Shown here: piece after piece, positions 46,256 through 56,558 of the stretch | Layout: every line of letters starts with the position of its first letter | Numbering within the stretch: position 1 is the stretch's first letter | Assembly (NCBI RefSeq): GCF_019578655.1 | Contig: NC_063258.1 | Span: 12,032,802-12,096,801 of the forward strand | From: Ricinus communis | Lineage: Eukaryota > Streptophyta > Magnoliopsida > Malpighiales > Euphorbiaceae | Direction of reading: 5' to 3' | Length of the DNA: 64,000 bases | Program-made: the position numbers and the translations under genes | Notes under the pieces: generated by a model | What the model was told of the DNA's origin: nothing | Seen by the model: only the letters and a program-made list of their open reading frames with translations | Databases searched by the model: none

Positions 46256-47180
46256 GCTGAGGTTCTGATATGGACCAACCACTATCACGTGGTTTTAATG
46301 AAGATGGACTTGATGAAGATGAGCAAGAGCATGGAAGAGTTCGACCAAAGCTTCAAGCCTAAGATCAAAGTCAAGATATTGAGGCCAAAGATCCAATATA
46401 ATTGCCTCCAGGCCCAATAACTTGATCAAGATCCAAGAAGTATCAACAAGCCTTAATTCAACACATGTAAGGCCTTATGAATTTGGCCCAAGAGGAATTA
46501 GAAGGAGTTCAAGGCTTTAGTTTAAGTGAATTGCCAACTCAACTTAAAATATTACAGGTCCAAGTGTTCAATGGGCTCACTAATCTTCTATTTAGGCTCA
46601 AAATGACCAAAACTGTTGATTTAGAGCATATAAAGACTTCGGGTCTAACTTAGCTTATATTTTAAGGCCCATATGCATGACTTAAGTAAATTAGGGTTTC
46701 TTTACTTAAGTTTGGCGGCTACAGATGTTATTTACCCTAGTTAGGACTTTGTTTTACTTTTCTCTTTTTATTAGGAAGGTTATCTTTATCCTAGATGAGA
46801 TGTAAATCCTTGTTAGTTAAGATTTAGGATTTTCTAAGGCCTATAAAAGGCTAATACGAATTTGATGTGGGAATTAAGTTCAAAATTTGAATGATAATTG
46901 GTATTTTTACCTTAAAGCTTGTTTGTTTTGTCTTTCTGTTCTTGTGTAGAATGCATGCTTAAGAAACATTCAAGTAGATTGATCATTTGCTTGTGGAGTG
47001 TTTCGAAATTAGGTTTTAGGAACAAGTTTTCTAAATTCTAATTTTCTTGATCATCTTTCTAAGTAATCTATTTTCTAACCTTTTTTAGGGGTTGAACCAA
47101 ATTGGTTCTTGGGGTTTTCATGTTAATGTGTTGGGAGTCCGCAATTCAAAAAGGGTTCTCAAGCTTATTCATGGGGGACC
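46256..47180 (+). mobile_element. L2-related LTR carrying a pol tail (insertion in pol)
   Basis: It begins TGATATGGACC and reads in one frame as a C-terminal pol tail: an acidic stretch, then LPPGPIT, stop, SRSKKYQQALIQHM (46400-46470) and EELEGVQGF. The non-coding LTR body follows, with a promoter-like GCCTATAAAAGG at 46832-46843. It matches the L2 LTR at 23750-25236, without the foldback element. It lies in the middle of the Tekay-like pol, so it is an insertion, probably a solo LTR. The exact 3' end (about 47180) and target duplication are uncertain. Confidence 0.65.
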
Positions 47181-47189
47181 ACTCCTCTT

Positions 47190-48010
47190 TCTCAAGCTTC
47201 ATATAGAATGGCTCCAGCTAAGTTGAAAGAGCTGAAGGTACAATTGCAAGAATTACTTGATAAAGGCTACATCAGGCCTAGAGTATATGACCTTAGGGAG
47301 CATCGGTTTTGTTTATTAAAAAGAAGGACGGTAATATGAGATTGTGTATTGATTATATACAATTGAATAAGGTGAAAGTTCGTAATAAATATCCATTACC
47401 ATAGATTGACGATTTATTTGATCAACTATAAGGAGCTCAGGTATTTTCTAAGATTGATTTAAGATCCGAGTATCACCAATTGAAGATTAAGGAAGCAGAT
47501 GTTCCAAAAACAACATTTAGAACTTGATACGGCCATTATGAATTTTTAGTGATGTCGTTTGGGTTAACTAATGCTCCAGCTGCATTCATGGACTTGATGA
47601 ATGGGGTATTCAAGCCTTATTTAGACATCGTAATTGTGTTTATAGATGACATTCTGGTGTATTCATGAACAGAAGAGTAACATGCAAAGCACCTGACGAT
47701 TGTATTACTAGTGTGAGTTTTGCCTGGAGAAAGTAATATTTTTAAGGCATATCATTTCATCCAAAGGAGTATATGTTGATCTGAAGAAAATTAAAGTGAT
47801 CGTTAGTTGGAAACAACCTACCAATGTGCATGAGGTACGTAGTTTTTTAGGATTAGCAGGCTATTATAGGAGGTTTGTGCAAAACTTCTCTATCGTTGCT
47901 TTACCTTTGACAAATTTATTGAGGAAGAATGTGAAGTTTGTTTAGAATAAATGCCAAGGCAGTTTTAATAAACTGAAGGCATGCTTCACTTCAGTACCAG
48001 TGTTGACACT
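47190..48010 (+). pseudogene. Tekay/Del-like reverse transcriptase remnant
   Basis: Plus strand, one main frame with a few stops and indels: [19 protein letters not shown] (47204-47260), [27 protein letters not shown] (47452-47490), the catalytic [10 protein letters not shown] (about 47636-47666), [20 protein letters not shown] (47833-47890) and the beginning of the RNase H connection. This is the polymerase that copies the element RNA. It ends at 48010 where an L2 LTR end is joined; RNase H, integrase and the 3' LTR are lost. TGA and TAG codons in the conserved parts show that it is dead. Confidence 0.85.
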
Positions 48011-48012
48011 AT

Positions 48013-48120
48013 CAATGATAGGGTCTAAGGTTTCTATTGACTTGGTTCTAGATAAATGTTGGGCAATGAAATCAAACTTTCATATGGGTTTAATTCTTTG
48101 ATATAGGTTGGGTTCGTATC
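48013..48120 (+). mobile_element. L2-family LTR, last 110 bp
   Basis: Matches the end of the LTR at 18638-19117 and ends GTTCGTATCA. It sits back to back with a minus-strand element of the same family. Confidence 0.7.
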
Positions 48121-48712
48121 ATAAAAGACTCCATTGTATTCAGAAAAACAGTGTTTGAACTCACTACGACAAAAGTCGTGGCTACTTCAAACCAAAAAGG
48201 GGCCTCACTCTTCACCAATTTAATGTTTGCCTCATCCTCATCATCATTAACGATTTCTTCAATTTTAAATTCACACAAGGACAGCAAAATAATCTCTTTC
48301 TCACCATCTTCAACCATTATGTCTTTAAAATTTTCATTGACTTCAATAGAGCAATTTACCTCTTTTAAATCATCTTGATTAGTCTTCAGTGTTGGCTTAT
48401 ACTTGGCTTTATTTTGGAGATGCTTAGCATAACTATGAATCGGCTCCTTTATTTCTACAAAATTATGCATAATCGAATCAAGGTTGCTCCTTAAAGATTT
48501 TAGATCTTTTGAAAATTCATCATTCAAATTTTGATGCAATTATCTTTCCAACTTCTTTGTTTTAGGTTTAGGATTATAAAAATTTCGCTGAAACTTTTCA
48601 TAATGATTATCTTTCTTTTGTCCCCACAATCTATCATAAGATTGATAAAGAAGATCTCGACGTCCTTTAGCAGATTCTTCTTGACAAAACATCTCACATA
48701 ACTCACATGTTT
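48121..48712 (-). pseudogene. Gag-like ORF of an L2 element
   Basis: Minus strand. The main frame reads YQSYDRLWGQKKDNYEKFQR and YNPKPKTKKLER, then stop, then continues open as 48539-48090 (LNDEFSKDLKSLRSNLDSIM, IMVEDGEKEIILLSLCEFKI, then an acidic run). No zinc finger or named domain is visible. The charged, probably helical character and the position after a primer-binding site and a leader of 500 bp suggest a Gag N-terminal region. It is cut by the L2 LTR end at 48120. It may instead be an extra ORF specific to the family. Confidence 0.4.
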
Positions 48713-49212
48713 AGCACTTAAACTCTACTATTCTTATAAAGATTAAATCAATTAATTATCATACAATCAAAGTTATAACTATTCAATGACTAATGAATCA
48801 AACTTAAAACACACATAAGAACACAAAAATATGAAAACTAAACTAGACTTAATGAACAAGATTAAGCCTATACACAATGAAAGACACAAGAAAAAACATA
48901 ATAAAAGACTAACTAAGCTTAATAAGTGAAGAAAACAAAAGACAAAAATTCTTTTTTATATTTGATCATTTGATCTTTTTGTTGGCTCTTTCTCCTTCTT
49001 CTTTTTTTCTGAATGCATTTGACTAAAGAATTTGGAACAAGTAAAGATGTGACTAGAACAATTAATTATAAACAATCATAAAACAAATTTAAATAAGATC
49101 ACAAGAACGAAACTGATTTTTTATTAACTTGAACGAATTTTAGATAAAGAAGAATGACCAAAAAAATAACAAAGAATATGCGAAAATTAAAGATACATAA
49201 CCTGATTTTGAA
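48713..49212 (-). other. 5' leader of the L2 element
   Basis: 500 bp between primer-binding site and gag-like frame, AT-rich, with no gene. It contains C/T-rich runs on the minus strand. Confidence 0.5.
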
Positions 49213-49230
49213 GCCAAAGCTCTGATACTA
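49213..49230 (-). promoter_or_regulatory. Primer-binding site, initiator tRNA-Met type
   Basis: On the minus strand TAGTATCAGAGCTTTGGC, two or three bases after the LTR end. It differs from TGGTATCAGAGC by one base. Confidence 0.8.
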
Positions 49231-49232
49231 AA

Positions 49233-50193
49233 TGATATGAACCTAACTATATTAAAGGATTAAACCCGTATGCAAGTTTGATTTCATTGCCCAAGATTTA
49301 TCTAGAACCAAATCAATGGAAACCTTAGACCATTCAATTATATTAAACTATCAAACCTAAGGTATTAGAGGTAGAAGACGCCACAATTTAGTATAGATTC
49401 TAAATTGATAAGTCGGATTTGAACACTACAAACAATGAATCGTTTGATAAGTTTGAATTAGCTTTAAACAAGAACTACAAATAGAGTATAAACTCACAAA
49501 ATATATTAATCATCAATCAATGAACTTGAAAATTCGTATTAGGCATTTATAGCCTTTAGAAAACCCTAATTATAAGCTATTAAGGAATTACAACTCAAAT
49601 AGGATAGAGATAAACATCCTAACTAAAAGAGATAGCTAAAAACAAAGTCCTAATACTCCTAAAATACTATGTAGTCGCCCATTAGGAGTAAGAATCCCTA
49701 GTTTCTTTAAGTCACAAATATGGGCCATCTTTGGTGGAGCTAAATAGGCCCTAACTCCCTTATATGCTCCTTTATGCTCATTAAGCCCATATTAGATTCA
49801 TTCAAGGCCAATAAACTGAATTAGATTAATGAGCCTTGAATTTGAATCCAACTCTTCAAGTTTTGATGTGTCCTTAGCCCAAATGTATTGAATAATCCCA
49901 TTAAGAGCTTCTTTTATCTTCTTAGCCTTGGACATTATAATCGGGTCTGCATGGATATGAAGTGGATCTCGAATCCTAGTTGATTAGGATTTTCAATGTC
50001 ACTTGAATTCTTGATGTCATTTAGACTCATAATATCATTAAGACTCTATGTTAGAGTAGAACTCCTAGTTAGAGTAGGACTCCTTGTTGAAGTAGGACTT
50101 CTTGTTAAAAGAGGATTCTTTTAACTAGTAGGATTTGCATCATTAGGATTTGTTATTAGAGTAGGATTTCTTGTGCTAGATGGGTTCTTATCA
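49233..50193 (-). mobile_element. L2-family 5' LTR (961 bp)
   Basis: On the minus strand it runs from TGATAAGAACC (50193) to GTTCATATCA (49233) and is followed by a primer-binding site, so it is a 5' LTR. From its start it holds the 18-bp minisatellite (50180-49990), then a pol tail (MSKAKKIKEALNGIIQYIWA around 49945-49886, then LINLIQFIGLE and stop), then the LTR body. The left flank in R (TTCCC at 50194-50198) would be the target duplication. Confidence 0.8.
49985..50180 (-). repeat. 18-bp minisatellite in L2 LTR
   Basis: Degenerate units of the AGTAGGACTCCTTGTTGA type. On the minus strand they encode NPTLITNPND then TRSPTSTRSPTLTRS, again a six-residue period. Confidence 0.7.
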
Positions 50194-50504
50194 TTCCCGC
50201 TTGTATTACGCTTGGATTTGTTGAAAATAACATCACTTCTCCCTAATACAGATGGATTTACGTCTCTTCCTGCTTGATCATCAAGCTAAGCTCCAATGCC
50301 AATGGTCAAGCTTGTCAATTTTGTTCCCATGATTCCTTACACCAATCCTTATGTCATTAGGCTTATGTGCAAAGGAACAAAGAATTACGAAGATCCTAAT
50401 GGTGCTAATCCTGAATCAGAATATTTGGGCATGTCTCGATATCAATACTGGATCAACTAATTTTGTTTCTTTGCATTTGTCCAAGCATTGGACCGGTATC
50501 TAAG
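50194..50504 (+). repeat. R repeat piece, forward
   Basis: It carries CCCGCTTGTATTACGCTTGG, the GATCCTAATGGTGC landmark near 50390 and AGCATTGGACCGGT. It is joined at about 50505 to the 18-bp minisatellite. Confidence 0.7.
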
Positions 50505-52725
50505 ATTCCTATTTGAAGTAGGATTCCTAATTGGAGTAGGACTCCTCGACTAGGACTGTCACAACCCGATCTGTAGACTCGTGACTAGCACTAGGGAATG
50601 AGTAGGCTTAAGGCCATCAAAACCCGTGGTAACCCTAATTAATCGACAATTCAAATATAGATACATATATATACTGTTAAACCAGCCCAACATGCCATTC
50701 ACAAATCTCCAACTGGATGCTAGCAACATTCCATAACTTGTTACAGACCAAATTCAAACATAATATGCCCAGTACACTACTGTGGAGAGTCTAGAATTTT
50801 AAATAGTTCAAAATGCAAAAATAGAAATTAGTTACAATAAGCCTGAAGGAGAAGGAAGTCGGGCTGCCAAGCGAAAGACGACGGAGAATCTAACTGTCAC
50901 CTGAAAAATATAAGATTGAGACTGTCAGCCTCGAGATTGAGTTAAAATCATATAATCCTATAACAAATACAGTCATCTAAATAAAATATTTATTTAATTA
51001 GAATAACATATTATATTATATTAAAACACGTGTCATGCCATAATTCAGAAAAATACAATTTAAATGCTTATGAGACGAGTGCCTCAAGAGAATCCTAACC
51101 CCAATACTAACAGTCTTTCGGCTCTCTTATTCCAATAGGCTAGCGCCCAGAGAGCGAAGCTTAACCAGGGTCCTTAAAGCTACCCTGGTCACTTGATTCC
51201 CAAATAAGCCAGCGCCTAGAGAGCAACGCTCGACCAAAGACTTTCCTCTGATAGTCAAATTTTCATTGCCCCGAGAGTTGTGTAATAATAATAATAATAA
51301 TAATAAAATAACAATAAATATGATAGCAAAAATTATGATAATAATAATATTAATGATATTGATAATAACGAAAATAAATTTACTAATAATAATGCTAATA
51401 ATATTCATAATAATTATTAATCAAATAAAATTACTCATAATAACGATAATAATAATCATAACATATATTAATCAATTAACATCGCATTTAATTTGGACAT
51501 GACAAAAATACAGTTGATTATATGACTTTAACTCACAGTTTTACCACGCTCTGCAGTCTGCTTCTACGCCTTGGGTGGAGCTGGCTAGACGGACGAATTA
51601 TCTATTCACAAAATTACTCAATTAATAAGATATTCTTAATTTTTCCTAGGCCTTATACTCCTAGATTAGACTGACTAAGAAATTCATACTCAGAAATTCT
51701 AACGAAAATTCGGCAGAATCTTCTCTAAAATATGGATGTTTACCCCCTGTATAATGGATCCAGAACCTACTAGAAACACTTCAAATATTTCGCAATTAAT
51801 TAACGGGAGTCGGGCCACCCAAACTGTATTATTTTCTCCCGACTCTGCAAATACATCTACCACAAAACAAAACAATAATTAATCATACTAATTAATCTGT
51901 AATATTTATATCTAAGTCATAATCAATTAAATCTAATTAAATTAAATTATTTATAATTGATAATTAATAGGAGTAATATTTTCTAAAATTATAAAATAAT
52001 TTTTAAGGTCCAAATAAAATTATACCAAGCAGAAAATCCAAAATTCTGCGCGCCTAGAAAATACCAGGGTTTGAAAGGCAGTATTGCAAACGGTGTCGGA
52101 TTTCGAATCTGAGAGCGCCTACGTGAAGCTTGATTTGTAGAGAGTCTGAAAAAGTAACTGCTTTAGTTAGAAACTCACCGGAAGCCACCAGATCATGGTC
52201 TGAAAATCTCGACTCCAGCGAGGCTGCACACTGCTGCCGGTGGGGATGACGTGGCTGGGAAGCTCGGCTCGGGGGATTTTAACGGTGGGGATCTCATTAT
52301 TGGCGTTGGGCGAGCAAAGGGATGGTGACAGGAGGTTGTTTCGGCTACTACAGCTCCTCTTTCCCACGCTTGACTTTGGCAGCAAGGGGGGAGGATGGAG
52401 AAGGCGGCGTCAGTGAGGGAGGAGGAGAAAAAAGAGGGAGTGCCAGCGGGTGTAGGTGGTGGCAGGCGCGGTAAAGAAGGGAGGTGACGATGGGGGGGAG
52501 AGAAAGGAGGAGGAAGAAGAAGAAGAAGAAGATGAAAATAAAGAAGAAAGGAAAAATAATTTCCCTTTTTTTTATTATTATTTTATTTAAGTTTTAGGGT
52601 ATTACAAGGACTTCTAGTTCAAGTAGGATTCCTAGTGGGAGTAGGATTTCTATTTGGAGTAGGATTCCTAGTTAGAGTAGGATTCCTTGTCCTTGTAGGA
52701 TTCGCATCAAGAACTCTTACTTAAC
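50505..52725 (-). repeat. 18-bp minisatellite, split by a solo LTR
   Basis: Units at 50505-50556 and 52607-52725 (AGTAGGATTCCTAGTGGG and variants). Removing 50557-52606 plus one AGGAC copy rejoins the array in phase. It belongs to the LTR region of the minus-strand pol at 53112-56300. Confidence 0.75.
50557..52606 (-). mobile_element. Solo LTR, 2050 bp, TSD AGGAC (Tekay/Del-like)
   Basis: On the plus strand it starts TGTCACAACCCG and ends GGGTATTACA, flanked by AGGAC at 50552-50556 and 52607-52611. It is the reverse-oriented partner of the solo LTR at 37537-39592 and has the cleaner ends. It contains a (TAA)n tract at 51284-51305, a GC-rich purine-rich part at 52180-52500 and a (GAA)n tract at 52513-52532. 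Frames inside (52167-52385, 51127-51408) are not genes. Confidence 0.9.
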
Positions 52726-53111
52726 TAATCTAATCTAATATGAGTTTCTTTACAAGCTTAAGAAACTCTAACATCTAACCAAATTGGATATTAAGAGCTA
52801 AACAAAGCCTTCATAAACTTGGACTTTAAGAACATTAAATAAATTCCATTTAGCTTTCATAAACTTGAACTTTAAGAACATTACACAGAGCCCATTATTT
52901 GTGAATTTCATTTGGGCTGAATTCTATTGGACTTCCATTGTTATCCCACTCTTGCATATAATCAGTTAAGGACTTTCGAAGCTTCTTAGCCTTTGACGTT
53001 GTAATTGGAGTTTGTGGCAAATTTAATAGATCCTTCCTTGTTTCTTTCTTGTTGCTCTTGTCATCAAGCCCAACCAAATCAACATCTTTAAGACTTAGCT
53101 GATCTATATCA
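52726..53111 (-). mobile_element. Start of 3' LTR with pol C-terminal tail
   Basis: On the minus strand the polypurine tract AAAGAATGAGGGAA (53125-53112) is followed by TGATATAG, the LTR start. The pol frame runs over this border: ...DSRTNHSKE, stop, GNDIDQL, then open 53077-52895 with TPITTSKAKKLRKSLTDYMQ and SPIEFSPNEIHK. A GPITRSKAKK-like tail is the usual C-terminus of this kind of Ty3 integrase; here it is coded within the LTR. Confidence 0.65.
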
Positions 53112-53129
53112 TTCCCTCATTCTTTAGAA

Positions 53130-54290
53130 TGATTCGTCCTCGAATCAAACTCATCACCTATATCAAAAGGACTCAAATCAACAACATTAAATGTGCCACT
53201 CACATTGTACTCACCTTGTAAATCAATTTTGTAAGCATTGTCATTGATCCTCTCAAGTACTTAAAACGGTCCATCACCCTTGGACTTAGCTTTGCCTTTT
53301 CTTTATTTAGGAACCTTTCCTTGCGAAAATGCACCCAAACCCAATCACCAAGTTAGAATACCATTGGCCTTCTTTCGTTGTTAACCCTTTCGGCTACTCT
53401 AGAATTTTGCTTTTCAATCCTCTCTCTAACTTGTTCATATAGTCTTTTAACCAAATTTACCTTAGAAGAACCATCAACAATAGCAAGCTTGTTAAGCGGC
53501 AAAGGAATTATATCAATAGGAGTTAATGGGTTAACACTATAAACAATTTTAAATGGAGGACAATGTGTAGTGCTATGAACAACCCTATTGTATGCAAACT
53601 CCACAAATGGCAATAGATCCTCCTAAGATTTAAGATTCCTATAAATTAAGGAACGAAGCAACTGAACCAAAGTTCTATTAATAACTTCAATTTGTCATCT
53701 GTTTATGGATGGAAAAAAATTTAAGATATGCCAAAAAATTTAAAATTTAACAAACCCATAACATATGACAAAAATGACTTAAGAATTTAACATCCCTATC
53801 ACTTACAATGGTTCTTGGAACTCCATGCAATCACAAGCTTCCTTAATAAACAATTCAGCAATATAAGTAGCATCATCGGTTTTATAGCATGGTATAAAGT
53901 GAGACATCTTACTGAACCGAACCACAACAAAAAATATACTATCTTGGCCCTTCTTAGTCCTAGGCAATCGAAGTATAAAATGCATAGATAAATCTATCCA
54001 AGGAATAGCAGGAATAGGCAAAGGAGTATATAACTCGTGGGGTTGCAATTTAGACTTAGCCTTTAAACACATAATGCATCAGCCTCATACTTTATTCACA
54101 TCACGTTTCATGCAAGGCCAAAAGAAATGTTTAATCAGTATGTCATAAGTCTCATGCAAAGAACAATTAGGAATGCATAGGCAATTATTTTTGAAAAGAT
54201 ATCCATCAAACACATAGAAATCCTTAAAAATAGCCCCATTAGCAAAAGTATTAAATACATTACCAAAGTCACTATCATTCAAATATAACT
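53130..54290 (-). pseudogene. Ty3/gypsy integrase, broken (element E)
   Basis: Minus strand, three open pieces. 54282-54085 holds the N-terminal zinc-binding region (CSLHETYDILIKHFFWPCMK). 54072-53803 is the core start, with [20 protein letters not shown] and [20 protein letters not shown]; the Asp usual in VVVDRFS is Arg here. 53613-53353 is the core end (FVEFAYNRVVHSTTHCPPFK, NPLTPIDIIPLP). The C-terminal part YNVSGTFNVVDLSPFDIGDE is readable near 53215-53156. Integrase would join the new DNA copy to the host chromosome. Frameshifts and the lost residue make it inactive. Confidence 0.85.
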
Positions 54291-55840
54291 CCTTAATAAA
54301 CTGAACAACTTACAATTAAGAGTATTAAGGAAAGCATACCTTCGAGATAATGCATTAGCAACCATAGTCTCCTCACATTTCTTATACTTGATCATATATG
54401 GAAATGTCTCAATGAACTCCATCCACTTTGCATGTCTTCGGTTCAACTTGTCTTGCCTCTTGAGATGCTTCAAACTCTTATGATTTGTATATATTACAAA
54501 CTCCTTAGGTCAAAGGTAGTGTTGCCATGTTTGCAAAGCACAAACCAAAGCATAAAGATCTTTATCATATGTTAGGTACCGAAGTGCTGCCCCATTTAAC
54601 TTTTCATTAAAATAGCAAATGAGCCTTTGTTCTTGCATCAAAATAGCCCAAACATCAATGCCACTAGCATCACATTCAATCTTAAAGGCTTTTTCAAAGT
54701 TAGGTAAAATCAACAAAGGAGCATTATACAATCTATCTTTAAGCAAATTAAAAGCATTTTCTTGTGCATCATCCCAATTAAACTGAACATTCTTCTTGAC
54801 AATCTCATTTAATGGTGCAGCAATGCTACTAAAGTTCCTAATGAACTTTCTATAAAAACTAGCAAGACCATAAAAACTCCTATCTTGGCTAATGTTGGTA
54901 GGTGTCGGCCATTCCTTAATAATTTTCACCTTTTCCTCTTGAACATCTAAACCTTTAGAACTAACAACAAAACCTAAAAATATGACACCATCCATGCAAA
55001 AGCTACACTTCTTTATATTACCAAACAATTTTTCTTTTCTAAAAACTTCTAAGACCCTACGCTCATGTATAACATAATCATCAAAAGACTTAGAATAGAT
55101 TAGAATATCATCAAAATATACAACTATAAATTTACTGAGAAATTCACGTAATACATGGTTCGTCAACCTCATGAAAGTACTAAGTGCAGTAGTAAGCCTA
55201 AATGGAATTACAAGCCTCTTATAAAGACCATACTTGCCCAAATGGCATTATAAGCCTCTCACAAAGACCATACTTGGTCTTCAATGTTGTTTTCCACTCA
55301 TCTCCAATTTCATGCAAATTTGATAATATCCTAAATGCAAATCAATCTTAGTAAAGTAACATGCACCATGAAATTCATCAAGCATATCATCTAACCTAAG
55401 GATATGATGATGATACTTTACCGTTATTTTATTAATTGCACGATAATCCATACACATTCTCCAAGTGCCATTCCTCTTTGGAACCAAAATGACCGGAAAA
55501 GAATAAGGACTTAAGCTCTCTCCCATATACCCTTTAGACATCAATTCATCCACTTGCCTTTGAAGCTCCTTTGTCTCCTCAAGATTACTTTTATAGGCTG
55601 GTCTATTTGGTATGGCAGCCCTGAAGTGAAGTCTATTTGATGCTCAATCCCTCTTTGAGGTGGTAAACCACTTGGCATCTCCTTGGGAAAAACATCAACA
55701 AATTCATGCAAAAGGTTAACGAATGTACTCAATAAGGAAAGACCAAGTTTAGTAGTGTTCAAGTAAACATCCTTATAAGTAACTATAAACAACAACTTAC
55801 TTGAGTGAAATGCATGTCTTACCTCACTTTCTCTAGCCAA
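54290..55840 (-). pseudogene. Ty3/gypsy reverse transcriptase-RNase H, broken (element E)
   Basis: Minus strand. 55840-55541 is the linker after protease (PSGLPPQRGIEHQIDF). 55553-55281 is the RT fingers (PVILVPKRNGTWRMCMDYRA, INKITVKY, FTKIDLHLGYYQI). 55241-54510 is the RT palm with catalytic [13 protein letters not shown], the connection ([17 protein letters not shown]) and RNase H ([37 protein letters not shown]). 54473-54279 is the RNase H end ([30 protein letters not shown]). Domain order and motifs are complete, but three frame breaks remain, around 54500, 55260 and 55545. A direct duplication near 55196-55275 (CATACTTG..CAAATGG..TTATAAGCCTCT twice) causes one of them. Confidence 0.9.
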
Positions 55841-56312
55841 AAAGCTCCCCTTTTTTTATTTTCTCTCTAGGGCAAACCTCACTCTCTTTTGTATCTTTAA
55901 CACTCCTTGATTTTTCTCCCTTAATTTTGCTACTTTTAGCCTTGCTCCTTTCCCTTTCCATTTTACATTGGTCATCATACATTTCTTTTGGAGAAAGATG
56001 TATAAATGTGACTCTTCTCCCATCTTTTATAAAAGAGTATCTATTAAAGAACCCATCATGGATAGCCCTTCTATCAAATTGGCATGGCCTACCAAGTAAG
56101 ATATGGCCAGCATGCATTGGTACTATATCACATAGCACTTTATTTGAATGCCTCCCAATAGTGAAAGTCATAATAACCTGCTTATTCACTTTTATCTCAC
56201 TACAGTTGTTTAACCATATTAACTTATAAGATTTTGGATGTGGAATGAGATTCAATCCCAATTTCTCTACCATCAAAGTGCTAGCAACGTTTGTACAACA
56301 ACCAATTATCAT
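55833..56312 (-). pseudogene. Ty3/gypsy retropepsin with active-site end replaced (element E)
   Basis: 159-residue open frame: GCCTNVASTLMVEKLGLNLI, VNKQVIMTFTIG, MHAGHILLGRPCQFDRRAIH, then a Lys-rich linker. This is the protease domain of the same polyprotein. The catalytic aspartate normally lies just before the GSCTNVAS-type motif, but here the first residues (MII) come from the L2 LTR joined at about 56300, so the active site and all of gag are gone. The apparent start codon is therefore an accident of the junction. Confidence 0.85.
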
Positions 56313-56475
56313 TCAAATTCAACTTAATTCTATACATCAATATTTGTACTAACCTTATGTAGGCCTTAGAAAACCCTAAATCTTAACTAATAAGGATTTA
56401 CATCCCATATAGGATAAAGATAACATTCCTAACTAAAAGAGATAACTAAAATAAAGTCCTAATTAGGTTACAATA
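56300..56475 (-). mobile_element. L2-family LTR fragment
   Basis: Reverse complement of the LTR stretch seen at 46745-46900 (words TAAGATTTAGG, CCTAACTAAAAGAG). It ends on the left at the protease junction and on the right at R sequence. Confidence 0.65.
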
Positions 56476-56558
56476 CTTATCACTCACATCATTCCTTTCT
56501 TTTATATTTTTTGTCTACCCTTGTGTTTAAATCAATTTGGTTTGATCCTTAAGCTTAG
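56476..56558 (-). repeat. R repeat piece, reverse, up to TSD
   Basis: R words CCTTTCTTTTATATTTT..GTCTACCCTTGTGTTTAAATC, ending in CTTAG at 56554-56558, the target site of the next insertion. It continues at 57996. Confidence 0.7.

Noticed and set aside
49213..50193. A shared LTR between two tandem elements, because pol-tail sequence lies on one side and a primer-binding site on the other
   Set aside because: The solo LTR at 20976-21860 shows that the pol tail and minisatellite are inside the LTR. 49233-50193 is then an ordinary 5' LTR followed by its primer site.
51127..51502. Ile/Asn-rich membrane-like frames on both strands
   Set aside because: They translate the (TAA)n and ATAATA-rich part of a solo LTR; low-complexity artefact.
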